Source: Maylandia zebra (lineage: Eukaryota; Chordata; Actinopteri; Cichliformes; Cichlidae). From it: DNA of 64,000 bases. Shown in pieces: positions 29,761 through 47,639 of this stretch. A program made the translations under genes and the position numbers. The stretch covers positions 16,816,556 through 16,880,555 of the forward strand of contig NC_135187.1 in the NCBI RefSeq assembly GCF_041146795.1, in the 5' to 3' direction. Within the stretch, counting starts at the first letter, position 1; each line of letters begins with the position of its first letter. The notes beneath the pieces are model-generated. The model saw only the letters and a program-made list of their open reading frames with translations. It did no database searches and had not been told where the DNA came from.

Positions 29761-31896
29761 TGTTTCATCTACACTGTGAAATGCATTTACAGTCAGGCTG
29801 TACACGTTTTCTAATGTGTGTTTGTAAGCTGGTATTCTTTTAATTTTATTGCACCTGTTCATTGTTACACGGACTGTGTTTTTAATGGGCTAATTTCCTC
29901 CCCCCCCCCACCTGTGTTTGCTTGTTTTTGTGGAGTATTTCCTCATCTTAGCTGAGGATCCAAGGATGCAGGAAGCTTTACTTCCTGGGATAGTAATAAC
30001 ACTCTGACCTTAAGTTGTTATAATATTATCTTTGCATTCAGATTGTAATACAAGCGCACAAAATATTCTACAGCTAGGAAACACTTTTTTTCTTTTTTTT
30101 TGTTTAGCTCTGATTTAGCTTTATGATGAAATCCTACCAGAAATAATAAACCAGCTTCTAGGTTATTATAGCTAGTATGGTAAGCTAAACTAAAAAGTGA
30201 AGCTACATGTAAAAAAAAAAAAAAAAGTTAAATAAAAGGAAAAAAACTGGACATTTAAAGAAAAAAATTAAAGCTAACTAAAGCGGTTTTGTAAACTTGA
30301 AAAGCCAACTAAAGTTGAATAAAAATAGAGAAAATGTTAGTAGTTCTTCTTTTTGTTAATTTGATCAAATTAAATTAAAGTAAAACAAAAAACGTAATAG
30401 ATGTGGCTCAGGTGATCGAGCAGGTCGTCTACGGGTTTGTGGATCGACAGTATCCTTGGGCAACTGTCATGAGAATTCCAATGTTTTCTGGAGGACGTGA
30501 AGGCAACAGTGGAAAATCAGAAAATATCAAGCCAAGAAATCTGAGCCTCCTCTGTTCTCCTCTGGCTCCAACAGAGAACAACTACAGTGCGGGTTTACAG
30601 CTCCAACTCTGCTGAAGCATGTGATTAAAACTTGGATCAGACTAACTCAGTTTACTCGATAAGAGGTGGAAAAAAATGATGATCTTACTTTGAAATACTG
30701 AAACATAATGCAACTTTGTACTACCTTAACTCTGAGCTGGAGTGAGGGTGAGACCACCAACCTAGAGCAGAACAAAGACTTGAAGAGGAAATGGGACCTC
30801 CTCTTGTGCCTCCTAAATATTTTTTAGGACTTTGTGGGTCTTGTGTCATTTTTCATTCTTTCTGCGGTCTGCGATGAAGCCAGAGAAGTCCAAAGGAGGA
30901 ACTAGTCCTCCCTCACTTTTTTTGTTAAACTGAATCTGCATTAAGTCAAAGATTGAACCTCATCTGTTTCCACTAAAAAGCCCATTTTAAACAAATTAGA
31001 GCCCAGTGAGAAACTGGAAATCGCACAAAGGACAAGAAAAACCGTCAGAAATAGTGTTTACTGCAGAGTCTGCAAACAGCTGAAGGATTTCTGCAGATGC
31101 GCACTTTATAACTGTGAATGAGTGTGTGCCTGACTAGTGCATGCTTTTATTTCCCGACCCCAGTTCATAACTTCAAGGTCCATGGCTTATGTTCACTTCC
31201 TCTGACATTTGTCTGTTGATCCTGTTCTCCAGTTTTCTAATGGGATCTTGTGTCAGCATGGACTGAACTCCACGATGGATACAACTTTGATGATGGAGGT
31301 TTCAAGATTAGGTCCAAGCAAAGCTGCTACGGGTGATCCTCTGACCTAAATACTGAGCATTCTCACTCTTTTTTTTCCTTCTTAAATATTCAGTTTGTCT
31401 CATTGTTTGCTATATTACAATTATTATCATTTACAGACATCCTGAGCATGTGCTGTTCCCTCTAAAGAGACCTGTGAAATTTCTGGTTTTAGAAACACCG
31501 CAGACATGCAGGAAATTTAAGTAACTTCTGAAACAAGCTGTTTTAGCATCTCTCGCTTTCTTCTGATTGGCTGCCACTCATAAACAAAGGGTTTGAGCAG
31601 CAGGTTGGTGGGGCTTCTGTGCTTACAACTGTGCATCTGATGATTATAGACATCACACAGAGACAAGAATAAAAAAAGAAACTGGCAGAAAATGAGTGTT
31701 TACAGCTGTCAGAGCCAATCCCTGTAATGGACTGGCAACTTGTCTATTTCAGTATCTATCTGCACTTACATTTCAAGCCATTACACATTTAAATTTTTGT
31801 GATTACAGCTTGTAGTAGCTCATGAAAATACAAAATCTGGTAGCGCAAACTAGTAGAATAATTATTAGAATGTATTTAATTTTGTTTTGGGGGATG
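29761..31896. other. Gene-free spacer
   Basis: AT-rich sequence with homopolymer tracts. No exon, RNA gene or named repeat recognised. Confidence 0.5.
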
Positions 31897-33110
31897 CAGT
31901 GCATCTAGAAAGTATTCACAGCACTTTTCTTGTTCCACATTTTGTCATGTTACAACTTTATTCCAATGTGCATTAAATTCATTTGTACCTCAAAATTCCA
32001 TGAAAAACTTTGTTTAAAATTCTTGAAACTTTATTGAATATAAAGAACAAAAGTTTAACATGTACCTAAGTATTCACAGCCTTTGTCATGACACTCAGAC
32101 TTGAAGTGAGGTGTATCCTGTTTCAACTTACAATCCGTCATTGTTCCTATAGCTTAACTGGAGTCCTGTGATGATTTCAGTTAATTGGATGTGATTTGGA
32201 AAGGCACACACTTGTATATACGAGGTCCCATAGTTGACAGTACAGGTCAGCGCACAAACCAAGCCATGAAGTCCAACAAATTGTTTTTAGATCTCGGAGA
32301 CAGGATTGTACCGAGGCGCAGATCTGGGGAAGGGTACAAAAAAATTCTGCAGGATTGAAAGTCCCAATGAACACAGTGGCCTCCTCCATCACCCATAAAT
32401 GGAAGAAATTTGGAGCCAACAGGTCTCTTCTTAGAGCTAGCCTTTAGTCAGGTGACCAAGAACTTGACGGTTACACTGACAGAGCTCCAGCTGCTCTCTG
32501 GTGAGATGCGAAGCATAGGGTCATCATTTCTCCAGCACTTCATTAATCAGGCCTGTATGGTAGAACAGCCAGGTGGAAGCCACTCCTCAGTAACAGGCCC
32601 ATTACAGCCTCTCTGGAGTTTGTCATAAGACACCTGAAGGAATCTCAGACCACGAGAAATAAAACCCTCTGGTCTAATGAAACAAAGATTGAACTCTTTG
32701 GCCTGAATACCAAGGAAACCAGGCATCGCTCATCACCTGGCCAATACCATCCCTACAGTAAAGCATGGTGGTGGCACCATCATGCTGTGGGGACAGTTTT
32801 CAACAGGAGGGACTGGGAGACTAGTTAGGGTCAAGGGAAAGATGAATGCAGCTATGTAAATAGACATCCTTTATGATAAACTGCTGCACAGCACTCTGGA
32901 CTTCAGACTGAGACGAAGGTTCATCTTCCAGCAGGACAATGACCCTAAGCACATAGCCAAGATAACAAAGGAGCGCCTTCAGGACCACTCTGCGAATGTC
33001 CTTGTGTATGCAAGCCAGGATCCCACACTTGAACCCAATTGAACAGCTCAGTGCACAGATGTCTTCAGAAAAGGAGCTACAGCTGTTGTATTCCTAATAT
33101 CAAGCTGCTC
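31897..33110 (+). mobile_element. Tc1-like transposon, plus sense, 3' truncated
   Basis: The left terminus CAGTGCATCTAGAAAGTATT is a well-known Tc1 end in fish. It is followed by transposase text: 'GAGACAGGATTGTACCGAGG', 'CACAGTGGCCTCCTCCATCA', then 'AAGCATGGTGGTGGCACCAT' (Gly-Gly-Gly block) and 'CAGCAGGACAATGACCCTAA' (the QQDNDP block). The right inverted repeat is missing. Decayed. Confidence 0.85.
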
Positions 33111-33124
33111 TTGAGCTAGAGACA

Positions 33125-33830
33125 TAGTCAGAAGTGGGCAAAGAAGAAAAAGGAACTGGATTGTTGCTCATTGGTCCAAAGTTCTCTTCAGGTGAAAGTA
33201 AATTTTGCATTTCGTTTTGAAGTCAAAGTCCTGGAGTCTGGAAGGAGAGTGGAAAGCCACAGAATCCAATGTGTTTGAAGTCCAGGGTGAAGTTTCTGCA
33301 GGCTGTGATGAGTTGGCATGCCATGTCATCTGCTGCTGTTGGAGGTGGTTAGCCACTGTGTTTTATCAAGTCCAGAGTCAATGCAGCGTCCACTGAGAGA
33401 TTTTAGAGCACTTCATGCTTCCATCTGTGGACAGGCTTTATGGAGGTGCAGGTTTCCTGTTCCAGGAGGAATAAGTACCAGCCCACGGTACCAAAACTAG
33501 CATGTTTTTCTCACCGTGTTATTACCGCCGGGTCGCCTAATCTGAACCTCACAGAGAGTCTGGGGGAAACATGAAAACAGCCTGGCCTCAGCAGCGCCAA
33601 AACCCGATCACCTCCGTGTTACACCACCCTGATGCAGTAATTCTTGCTAATAGAGCCACAGTCAAGTACTGAGTATATAAATTAACTGGATGAAATATTC
33701 TAACAATCTGAGACACTGGATTTCTGTTTTTCATGAGCTATAAGCCATAACCATCACAACTAAAACAAAAAACTTCATATGTTTCACTTTAGATATAATG
33801 ACAATAACATAAATGAAAGTTTTCCTTTCA
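33125..33830 (+). mobile_element. Second Tc1-like transposon of another subfamily
   Basis: Plus-strand text 'CATTGGTCCAAAGTTCTCTT' (HWSKVLFS), 'GAGCACTTCATGCTTCCATC' (EHFMLP) and 'CACCCTGATGCAGTAATTCT', then AAGTACTGA as the transposase C-terminus, identify a different Tc1-like subfamily. It begins where the previous element breaks off, so one probably inserted into or next to the other. Internally deleted and decayed. Confidence 0.7.
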
Positions 33831-34876
33831 GGCATAACTTAACAGCATTAAGATGCTCTTGTATATAGCTCTTCCACAATCGGGTACAACATTTAAAAAG
33901 TTGATAGCAGTACATCAGTTTTGTCTATTTTAATATAAGAGGGCAGCTTAGTACATGATTCACTTTAGCAGCAGCTGCTTTACTGAATGTTATTACAGCT
34001 CTGAGTACGTTAGTGCTTCTTTCCCGCTGAGTTGAGCGCGTAATGCAATCAATCATTTTTATGGATGAGCGAGAGCCTCAGGGGGTCAAAGCTTAAAGGA
34101 AAGACAGAATCAGGACACTTTTTCTTTTTTCATGCTGACATCTTTTCGAGTAAATGCCTCCATTGTTCACGTCGTAGCTCTGCTGAACTACTTTATTCCT
34201 GCTGCACACACTTTAATGTCAAGTGATGCATCCTCACGTCGATTGCATACCACAAAGCAGATGGTTCTGTGTCTGGAGCACTTTTTAGAGACGCAAACAG
34301 CTTAAGCCAATAGGACAGTGCAGGCCTGGACACAGAGAATAAATGCTGGGTTGCAAACATGGTGCATGTTTCCACATCTGGTTTTGATCAAAGCTTTACG
34401 GTCATAATCTCATTTTTAAAACTCCACTGCAGACTTTTCCCACCAGATGAATAGAGGCTCACGATACATTTGTACAAGGTTTATTAAACAGCTCGTGTTG
34501 TTTATGCTCCCTGCTCACATATTTCTATCCAAACACATGTATGAGATTGTTTATTACTGGCTGGGGTGGGAAGCAGTCGGGAATTAATCATTTTACAGCA
34601 GCTATAAAGATAGATTGGAGGCAATAACACCCTGCTGGATGTAAGCCAAAGGTAGAAGGTTTACATTCACATGAATGAGTGTAATCCATGACAGTGCTTC
34701 CTAAAGAACAGCTGAATGAGGCAGCTTGAAATATTTTTTTTCCCACTTAATAAAAAAAATGTTCTGCTTAGTAATTAATTAGAGTAATTAAAGATGAACA
34801 AATTCAAAAAGGGTGATATTTTGTGTTATACAGCATGAAGTTAGCATGCTAACATTTGGTGTTATTTTATTTTGCA
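33831..34876. other. Gene-free spacer
   Basis: No gene or named repeat recognised. Confidence 0.45.
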
Positions 34877-36260
34877 GGTACCGTTATGGTCAAAAGTTCT
34901 TACATCCACTCATCATGGTCATTTCAAATTTCATGGTAATTTTAGCTTTTAGTGATTTATTGAACTGTTCTTTATCCGGGGTGGAATGATTGTACAGCAT
35001 AAATCTTTGATGACTTTAAAAGACAATGGCTGAGTGTTACTTAATTCACTTTGGATCTTCTCCAATCCACATGGGGTCGAAAGTATAAATACAGACTTAT
35101 AAGTGTTTATAATCGGTTAGATGTCCCTCAGCACGATGCACGGCAGCCAGATAGTTTTGGTAGGCATGAGCAAGCCTCTGGTATAGTTCTGGCTGAATAT
35201 TTGACCACTCTTCTTGGCAGAAAGTTAATTTCCTGGTATGAAACCAGCTCTGACGTGTAGTACACAAAGTTTCAATAGGGTTGAGGTTTATGCTTTGGGA
35301 AGACCATTCCTAAAGCTTAATGTTAGCCAGCTTTATCCATTCCCAAACCAATTTTGATGTGTTTGGGATCATTGCTCTGTTGTAAAAGCCAACCGTGTCC
35401 AGGTTTCAGGTGTTGATTTGAGGGGAAGTTGAAGAGTAGTCCTCCTCCATCGTTATTCTTTGCGCAATGTAACAGTACTGGTAACAAAACAACCCCAAAG
35501 CATGATGCTACCACCAAGCTGCTTGACAGCTTGTATAGTTTAGTGTTCTTAGGTTTCAAAGCTTTACATTTACTCTTCCAAACATACCTCTTGTCATTGT
35601 GGACAAATAGCACAATCTTTGTCTCATCTAACTATAAAGCTATCCTCCAGAAAGCATTTGGCTCGTCCATGTGGGCAGCAGCAAATTTTAGTTGAGGTTA
35701 AAGGTGTTGATTTTATGGCAACACTTCTTATTCGGTCAGCAATCTCTCAGTCCATGGAGACTTAAAACTGGCAGCAGTTCATGACAGGCTTGAGCCTTAG
35801 TAGTTCCTGGGTTGTTCCAGAACATCTTAACCAATTTCCTCTCATTTGAGGGTGACAGTATGAGTCTTCTCCAAACCTTGTAAGAGTGGTGCCACGTTCA
35901 AATAACTTGTATTTATGTTTAGAAATGGCTTGAAGAGACCTTCCCAACTAGTGTAAATCTACAATTCCCTTTCTTAGATCTTCACTGAGTTCCTGAAAAC
36001 AGGAGCACAACACTGCCATCAAGCCTATGATAATCCATTGCCATATATGTTGATGTTAATGTCACCAAAAGTCTTCTCAGAGATGGCCTTGCTGTCGTAA
36101 TGCTGACGCTGTTAGTTATGATCAAGTGTTTTCTTCAATCAGCGTGATAAGATGCACAGTCATGTGTTTACTGAGTTCCTTGGACTTTCCCATTGTTCTG
36201 AGTATAGGTTTATCTAAAGACCTTGCAATAATTAAACGTTTTTATGATGTCAAAAAGAAA
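34877..36260 (-). mobile_element. Tc1-like transposon, minus sense (sister of the split copy)
   Basis: A longer version of the subfamily split at 5.7/13.1 kb, starting about 'TACCGTTATGGTCAAAAGTT'. 'AGCATGATGCTACCACCAAG' is the antisense Gly-Gly-Ser-Ile-Met block. The text runs without a large insertion, which makes it the reference for recognising the split copy. Broken at several places. Confidence 0.75.
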
Positions 36261-36379
36261 CTACCAGTTGTTCTCTAATGAAAGGTTAAATGTAAAGTTA
36301 AAAGCCCCAAATTACAATAACGTCCATGCCTCTGATCAGTGGATCAGTGGATGTGAAGCCAAAAAGTAACTCAGACCTC

Positions 36380-36770
36380 CATTCTTCGTACTGGCCACCA
36401 GGGGGCGATAGCTGTGATGGCAAAAAAACAAACAAAAAAAGCCAAAAACAATTTCCATTCCTGAAGACGTCTGAGAGAAACTAGCTCTCAAACATGATCT
36501 CCGTTAACATGTTGCTGTTGACTTTGTGGTTTCTGGGACTCATTTTATTATTATAAAATATTAGGACATTTAAAAAACAGAAACGAAGCTTTTTTCAGAG
36601 AGCAGAATTATTCAGACACAGTGACCTGCCCCTTGATCATTACATCCAGTTTTGAAACACCAATGACAAAAAGACTCATCATAAGGCTTCAAACCGGGAC
36701 TAAATTAACTAATGGATGACATCACGACAGCTGCGTCCATCTTTTATACCACCTATGCTTCTTAAAAGGC
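36380..36770. mobile_element. MITE-like repeat
   Basis: 'TACTGGCCACCAGGGGGCGA' near the left and 'GTCCATCTTTTATACC' near the right match the repeat pieces at 2.64 and 20.8 kb. Internal sequence is largely unrelated to any gene. Confidence 0.45.
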
Positions 36771-37254
36771 AAAGCTATATTATTTCACCCATTGTTCGCT
36801 GGTTTCATGTCACCAGGTCGTCTCTAGTTGCTTCCTGTAACTGTTTTACTTTTCAAAGATGAACATAAAATAACAAAACCCGGGACGGTAGAAACTTGTG
36901 CTTCAGTATGTGGCTTACATATTACTACACCATGGATTTTCAATAGTTCTTCATCTGCTTTAGTTTGGTGCCACCCCAGTCCAAAAATCATAGAAAGGCT
37001 CCTGGCTTAGGGAACTATAGAAACAGAATATACAAATGGCAAGATTTTTGATTTAACCTCTGTGAACCACACATGGATTTATTGAATTTATCCAATAAGA
37101 TGATTTGATCTGGACCAAAGTGGTCTTTCTTTAGAGAACTCCATAGTTTACCAAAGAGTCCAGTGCTTTGTACACACACTGAAGAACACATCAATAAACT
37201 AATCAGTCATAAGAACTCAGTTTACTCAATATACTCCTGAGCTTTCACAATGTG

Positions 37255-37510
37255 TGCACATCTTACTGAGAAATGAACACAGAAGCACAACACTGACATC
37301 AACCCTGATTTTATAATCACACGTATCACATCTGTTAAAGATGATGTCACCAAAAGTTCCCCCAACCTCACTGGCCTCACTGTGGTAACCTTGATACTGT
37401 TCTTGATGATTAAATATTTTTGCCTAATCATCATGATAAGAGCCACACTCATGTTGGCTGTTGGACTTTGCTTGGGTTTGCCCAGCTGGCAGACAGAGCA
37501 GCAAGGTTCA
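37255..37510 (-). mobile_element. Third fragment of the 34.9 kb Tc1-like subfamily
   Basis: 'AGAAGCACAACACTGACATC', 'ATGTCACCAAAAGTTC' and the 'CATCATGATAAGAGCCACAC' stretch align in order with 35.99-36.17 kb. It ends about 85 bp upstream of the afp4 TATA-like box, so part of the afp4 upstream region is transposon-derived. Confidence 0.6.
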
Positions 37511-37594
37511 GCATCCAGTAATGTTTTTTTTCTTTCTTTCTTTGTCTCATCCAATCAGATCTCCGTCTGACAGGAATGCATCATCACCCTGGGC

Positions 37595-37656
37595 TATAAG
37601 AAGTGTAAGAGTCCTGAGTAAAGCCACCATCTGGTCCACATTCTCCTGCAGCACAG
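37595..37656 (+). promoter_or_regulatory. afp4 TATA-like box and non-coding first exon
   Basis: TATAAG at 37,595-37,600 lies about 25-30 bp before the probable start of a short 5' UTR exon. That exon ends at a good donor, CACAG|GTGAGT, at 37,656. The matching acceptor is at 38,405 (TGCAG|GTGTAA). The start site itself is inferred. Confidence 0.6.
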
Positions 37657-38425
37657 GTGAGTCTGATTTATTTTCTAATAGGTTTGAATTAAAACCTTTT
37701 CTCTCCTTTCCCCCAAAAAGCCTTAAATTGTTTATATTTTCTGAGACTTGCTGTAAAAGTGCACCTCGTAGTATGTGAAATGTCAGCATTTAACAGTGAC
37801 GTGAGGCAGAGCTCAGAGGCAGCAAAAGTTTATTTAAAGACAGGCATTAAATAAGCCAACTCCTACAAACATTTACTATGCTACTTAAATGCAATAATAG
37901 AGCAGAACGTAATATAAATGCTGGAAATGTAAAGAAAATGACTTTTAAAAGTACTCTCATGTGTAGGATTGATCCTTAAAGTTATATTTTTACATAAAAA
38001 TTCTGGAAGAGGCACTTTTTATGTGCTTTAAGTAAATTATAGCATTTCTTTTGCTAGTTAACAACCAAAGAAGCAAGAAGCTCATTAAAAATAAACAAAA
38101 AAAACCTCATTCCAGTTTCTACCCAGGTTGAGCTTCAAGGCTTAATTTTCTCTGTGATAAATTATTTCAAAGGTTTAGAGTATATAAGCTATAATCACTG
38201 ACTGCTGAAGTTTGAAAAAATACACAAAACATTGATTCTGTTTCCATGTGACAACAAGTCAAACCAGGATTCCTAGACAATAACTTTGTCATTGACTCAC
38301 CTGATTAAACATGGTGTGGATTTTGTGGGTGACTTCAGGCAAATACTGCTTTTTAACATCTAACGCCTCAAGCGCACTGCTCACCAAACGTCATGTGTTG
38401 TGCAGGTGTAATCCAGTCAGCAGTC

Positions 38426-39667
38426 ATGAAATTCTCCCTCATTGTCGCCGTTGTCGTGCTCGCCCTGGCACAAGGTATGACCAGATTTTGACATTTTTGT
38501 TAAATATCTATCGGGGAAGGTGGGAAGTTTAAAAACAAACAAAACACTTTATTTCATTTCTGTTTTTTTCCAACAGGAAGCTTTGCACAGGAAGCCTTAA
38601 ATCTTGACAACCTCAGTCAGTACTTTGAGGACCTGAAGAACAAAATGCCTCAAGACCTGAGTGAGATCATCCGCAACCCAGATCTGGTCAACCAGGCTCG
38701 GTGAGTAACCAACTATCTGCAAAACGTCTTCACACGCATGTAGACGTGTTCAGAATGATTAAAACTGGACTTTGTCCACTGTTAAATAACCAGCCAACAG
38801 CTCCTCTGTGCCTCTCAGTGATAACGTAATCATGCAAGGCAGACCAGACCCACACAGTAACCCTGAGCACTGCGTGTGTGATAGAGATGTTCTTATCTCT
38901 GTGTTTTTACTAGCTGCGATAAGTGCAGGGAAGCTTATTGTAATAATAGACTAGTTACTGTATTTATTTACAATTACTTGGCATTTTTTTTGCATATATA
39001 TAAATGAAATAGTCATTAATATGTGATCATATAAACCAAGCAGTTTGTAATTATGATTATCAAGCACTTTTTAAATAAAATAAGATTTATTTATATATCG
39101 CCAAGATGCTTTATACTATAAGGTAAGGACCCTACAATAATAAAGAGAAAACCTCAACAATCAGATGATCCCTCTATGAGCAAGCACTTGGCAACAGTGG
39201 GAAGGAAAAACTCCCTTTTAATAGGAAGTAATCCCCAACAGAACCAGGCTCAGAGGGTCAGCCATCCTCCGTGACTACTGTGATTAATATGCAGTACATG
39301 TAGCTGAAATATGAGTATTTCTACCACTCATACTTTACATGTATTTATACCTAGATTGTCAATAAATGAGAGGTGTGAGCATGTAAAGAAGCCTGCCAGT
39401 AAACATGGCCAGTGGTGCGTTTCTGATTTCTAAATGTAACAGTGAGTCATTTTCTACCCTAACAGGACTTTCTTGGAGGAGAGGAAAGCCCAGCTGGAGC
39501 CTCTGGCCATTCAGATCCAGGAACAACTGAGGGCCGCTTCCACCAACGTGGAGGAGCAGCTCAAACCTCTGGCCACCCAGTTGCAGCCCATGTTTGAGAA
39601 CCTCCAGAAGCAGGTGGAGGCTATGGTCCAGACAATGAGAGATCAGGCCGCTGCCATCGGCAACTAA
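38426..39667 (+). CDS. afp4: Type-4 ice-structuring protein / apolipoprotein-like
   Basis: Small secreted amphipathic-helix protein of fish, related to exchangeable apolipoproteins. It was first described as antifreeze type IV (LS-12) but is also present in warm-water species, where a lipid-carrier role is likely. Coding exons 38426-38474, 38577-38700 and 39466-39667 join to 124 aa. Signal peptide 'MKFSLIVAVVVLALAQGSFA', then the mature start QEALNLDNLSQYFEDLKNKM. The remainder is Cys-free, rich in Glu, Gln and Leu, with repeated helical units ('LAIQIQEQLRAASTNVEEQL', 'LATQLQPMFENLQKQVEAMV'). Poly(A) signal AATAAA at 39,837-39,842. It converges with pabpc1; only a few tens of bases separate the two transcript ends. 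Confidence 0.93.
39050..39300. mobile_element. Teleost interspersed repeat in afp4 intron 3
   Basis: Contains 'GGGAAGGAAAAACTCCCTTT' and 'AACAGAACCAGGCTCAGAGG', wording I recognise from a very common fish repeat. I cannot name the family with confidence. Confidence 0.5.
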
Positions 39668-39909
39668 ATGAAAACGATCAGCTTCTCTAGCAGACGTGCC
39701 ACCACATCACCATCTTTTGTCGTGGACTGAATTCATACAGCTGCTCGTGTTGGATGGCTGACTTGACATCAGGGAGCCTAAAAATGTGTTTCAGTGCTTG
39801 TTAATGTTTGACTGTTCCTCCTGTCACAAAAGCATAAATAAAGAAAAAGACTTGAAACACAACTTCTGTGGTGGTTTCATAATGTGAACTAGTGATGCCT
39901 CAGATCGAG

Positions 39910-40305
39910 CATGTAACAGATGTGTTTTATTATTCGTTTTATTCAAGCAAGCAAAGGTCAGGGGAAAATTGACAACAACAGGTCCAAACATTCAAAAAAG
40001 AAATTGATAAAATGGCAGAAAGGAATGCTTTCAATCTTTTGTTCCACAGAATTCTCCTTTAAAACCCCTCAAAACTGAGCATTTTTTATTTGAACTTTTT
40101 CCCTTTTTTTCCCCCCCATCTTTCATTCAACAAACCAGACCTGATGTTTCTGTTCATTGTAGGCCGGGCTGGAGATTTGTTTTCATTGTTATTTTTTTTA
40201 ATATATTATTTATTTTCTTTTTACTTTGTTTTGTGTGTTTTTCAACTTTTTCCACTGTGAAATTCTTTTGTCCATCGGTGAAGCTGGTCTCAAGGTTCCA
40301 CACTC
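39910..40305 (-). other. pabpc1 3' UTR in a separate exon
   Basis: An acceptor (CGCAG|GAGTG, exon edge 40,305) lies downstream of the pabpc1 stop codon, whose exon ends in a donor right at the stop. Two overlapping minus-strand AATAAA signals sit at 39,926-39,931 and 39,938-39,943. The UTR is A/U-rich. The 3' UTR intron would be about 113 nt (40,306-40,418). Confidence 0.65.
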
Positions 40306-40418
40306 CTGCGGGAAAAAAAAAAAAAAAAAAAGATGTGACGTTTTCTATTTACAAGAGACTCTAAAATGAAATGAAAGCACTAGCCTCTCCTTGTTACAGC
40401 AGCTCTGAAAAGTCATAC

Positions 40419-46256
<5,838 letters not shown>

Positions 46257-46642
46257 TTAAAGAAAAAGTTTGCGACGATGAGCCAATACCTCGGTTGTCC
46301 AACGGTCGCTAGCGTCACGTCGGTTCGGGGCAGAACGTGATACAACCGTTGACTAGTCAAGTCAGTTGCAGTGTTTTCGGGTAAAAGAATTTATAAGACG
46401 GAGATGCTAAAATGGCAAAACGTCGACTTCTTATTGGCTTAAAACTGTCATTCAAACCTGACATGCAGAAATAAAAGCAAATATAGCGGTACTTGGCCTC
46501 GCTACGGAATCAGTAACACGTCGACTAAAAAAATTCGATACGTTAGGCAGCCCCTGCTTGTACGTTACCGTCCAGTCCTCGAATGTCTCCTCCAGCTTCA
46601 CCGACTTGTTACAAAAAGAAAAGTAAACGAAAAAAAAAAAAG

Positions 46643-46697
46643 ATTTTTTGGCGTTTTTTATGTTTTAAATTTTTTTTGTATTTTTATTTTTTTATAG
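46643..46697 (-). promoter_or_regulatory. A-rich autoregulatory tract in the pabpc1 5' UTR
   Basis: Read on the mRNA strand this is almost pure A with single U or C spacers (for example AUAAAAAAAUAAAAAUAC). Mammalian PABPC1 mRNA carries a similar A-rich segment in its 5' UTR that PABP binds to repress its own translation. Position and composition match; function here is inferred. Confidence 0.7.
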
Positions 46698-46768
46698 AAT
46701 GTGTGCCGAGCGAGCTCAGGAGCACACACGCACTCACACAGCACTGACAGCCGGGGTTGAGGGGGAGG

Positions 46769-46800
46769 AAGTCCTCGGGAAGTTGTCTGATATATACTAC
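46769..46800 (-). promoter_or_regulatory. pabpc1 TATA box and TOP-like start
   Basis: On the minus strand TATATA (46,791-46,796) lies about 25 bp before CTTCCTCCCCCTC, whose first C is at 46,771. A C followed by a pyrimidine run is the 5'-TOP signature, and PABPC1 is a known TOP mRNA. The implied 5' UTR is about 566 nt, similar to that of mammals. Confidence 0.6.
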
Positions 46801-47639
46801 TGGGCGCGTCACCGAAATGGACCAATCATTGTTTGGCGAGAGAGAAAGAAAAAAAAAAGATAACAAAGGGGCGTTGACCACTACTCTAGGCGTGATGATG
46901 AAATCATGAAAAACGTTTTGTTAAATCCTCAAAATGCCTGATTGTGCCCACCAGAAAGCTCTCTTGTTAAGTGATGATGCAGAAGAACGAGCTAAATTCG
47001 CGCTCTTTAGTATCAACTGGCGGGAAAGGCAATGCCCATATTCATATACATACATGCAACATTCCCAACTGCTAATCAGTTTTAACACTGAAACTGCGAT
47101 AGGCATGGCTGAGACACCCCTCCCTCATTTGGCAAGAGTCTGAGGTTATTTAGGACTATATGTAAGGGTTTTAAGGAAGGATGCACACCCCTTTAACTCT
47201 ACATTATTAAGCTTTCATACATATTTAGTGACTTAAGTCATTAAATGATACCTTTACAGAAATGAAAGAGAGCTTCAGTGACTGTCACTGATCAAAGGTG
47301 AACAGACCCACTGATCTGAAGTGGCCCACTGATCAAAAAAAAAAATACCCACAGATATAAAGTGAATAAGTGAGAATATTTTCTCCCACATTCCACCTAA
47401 ATGCATCACATGTGCCCTTTAATACATCACTATCTGCAGAGGGCAGTGTTTTCAGTCCAGGAAGCATCCATCTCTCGTCAGACCAGAATACAGCTGTGTC
47501 TGATCTTTAGTGTTAATTTTGCACCTCAAACTGCTTTATAATTCTTCTACAGGCAGTGATATGATGAGAGTACAAGGTTTTATCCCATATAAAGGGTGAA
47601 ATTTGACATGCCATTCAAATTTTATTCACTTCAGCCACC
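46801..47639. other. Intergenic DNA upstream of pabpc1
   Basis: No exon recognised. A 69-codon plus-strand frame at 46,934-47,143 has no familiar motif and lacks splice context. Confidence 0.45.
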
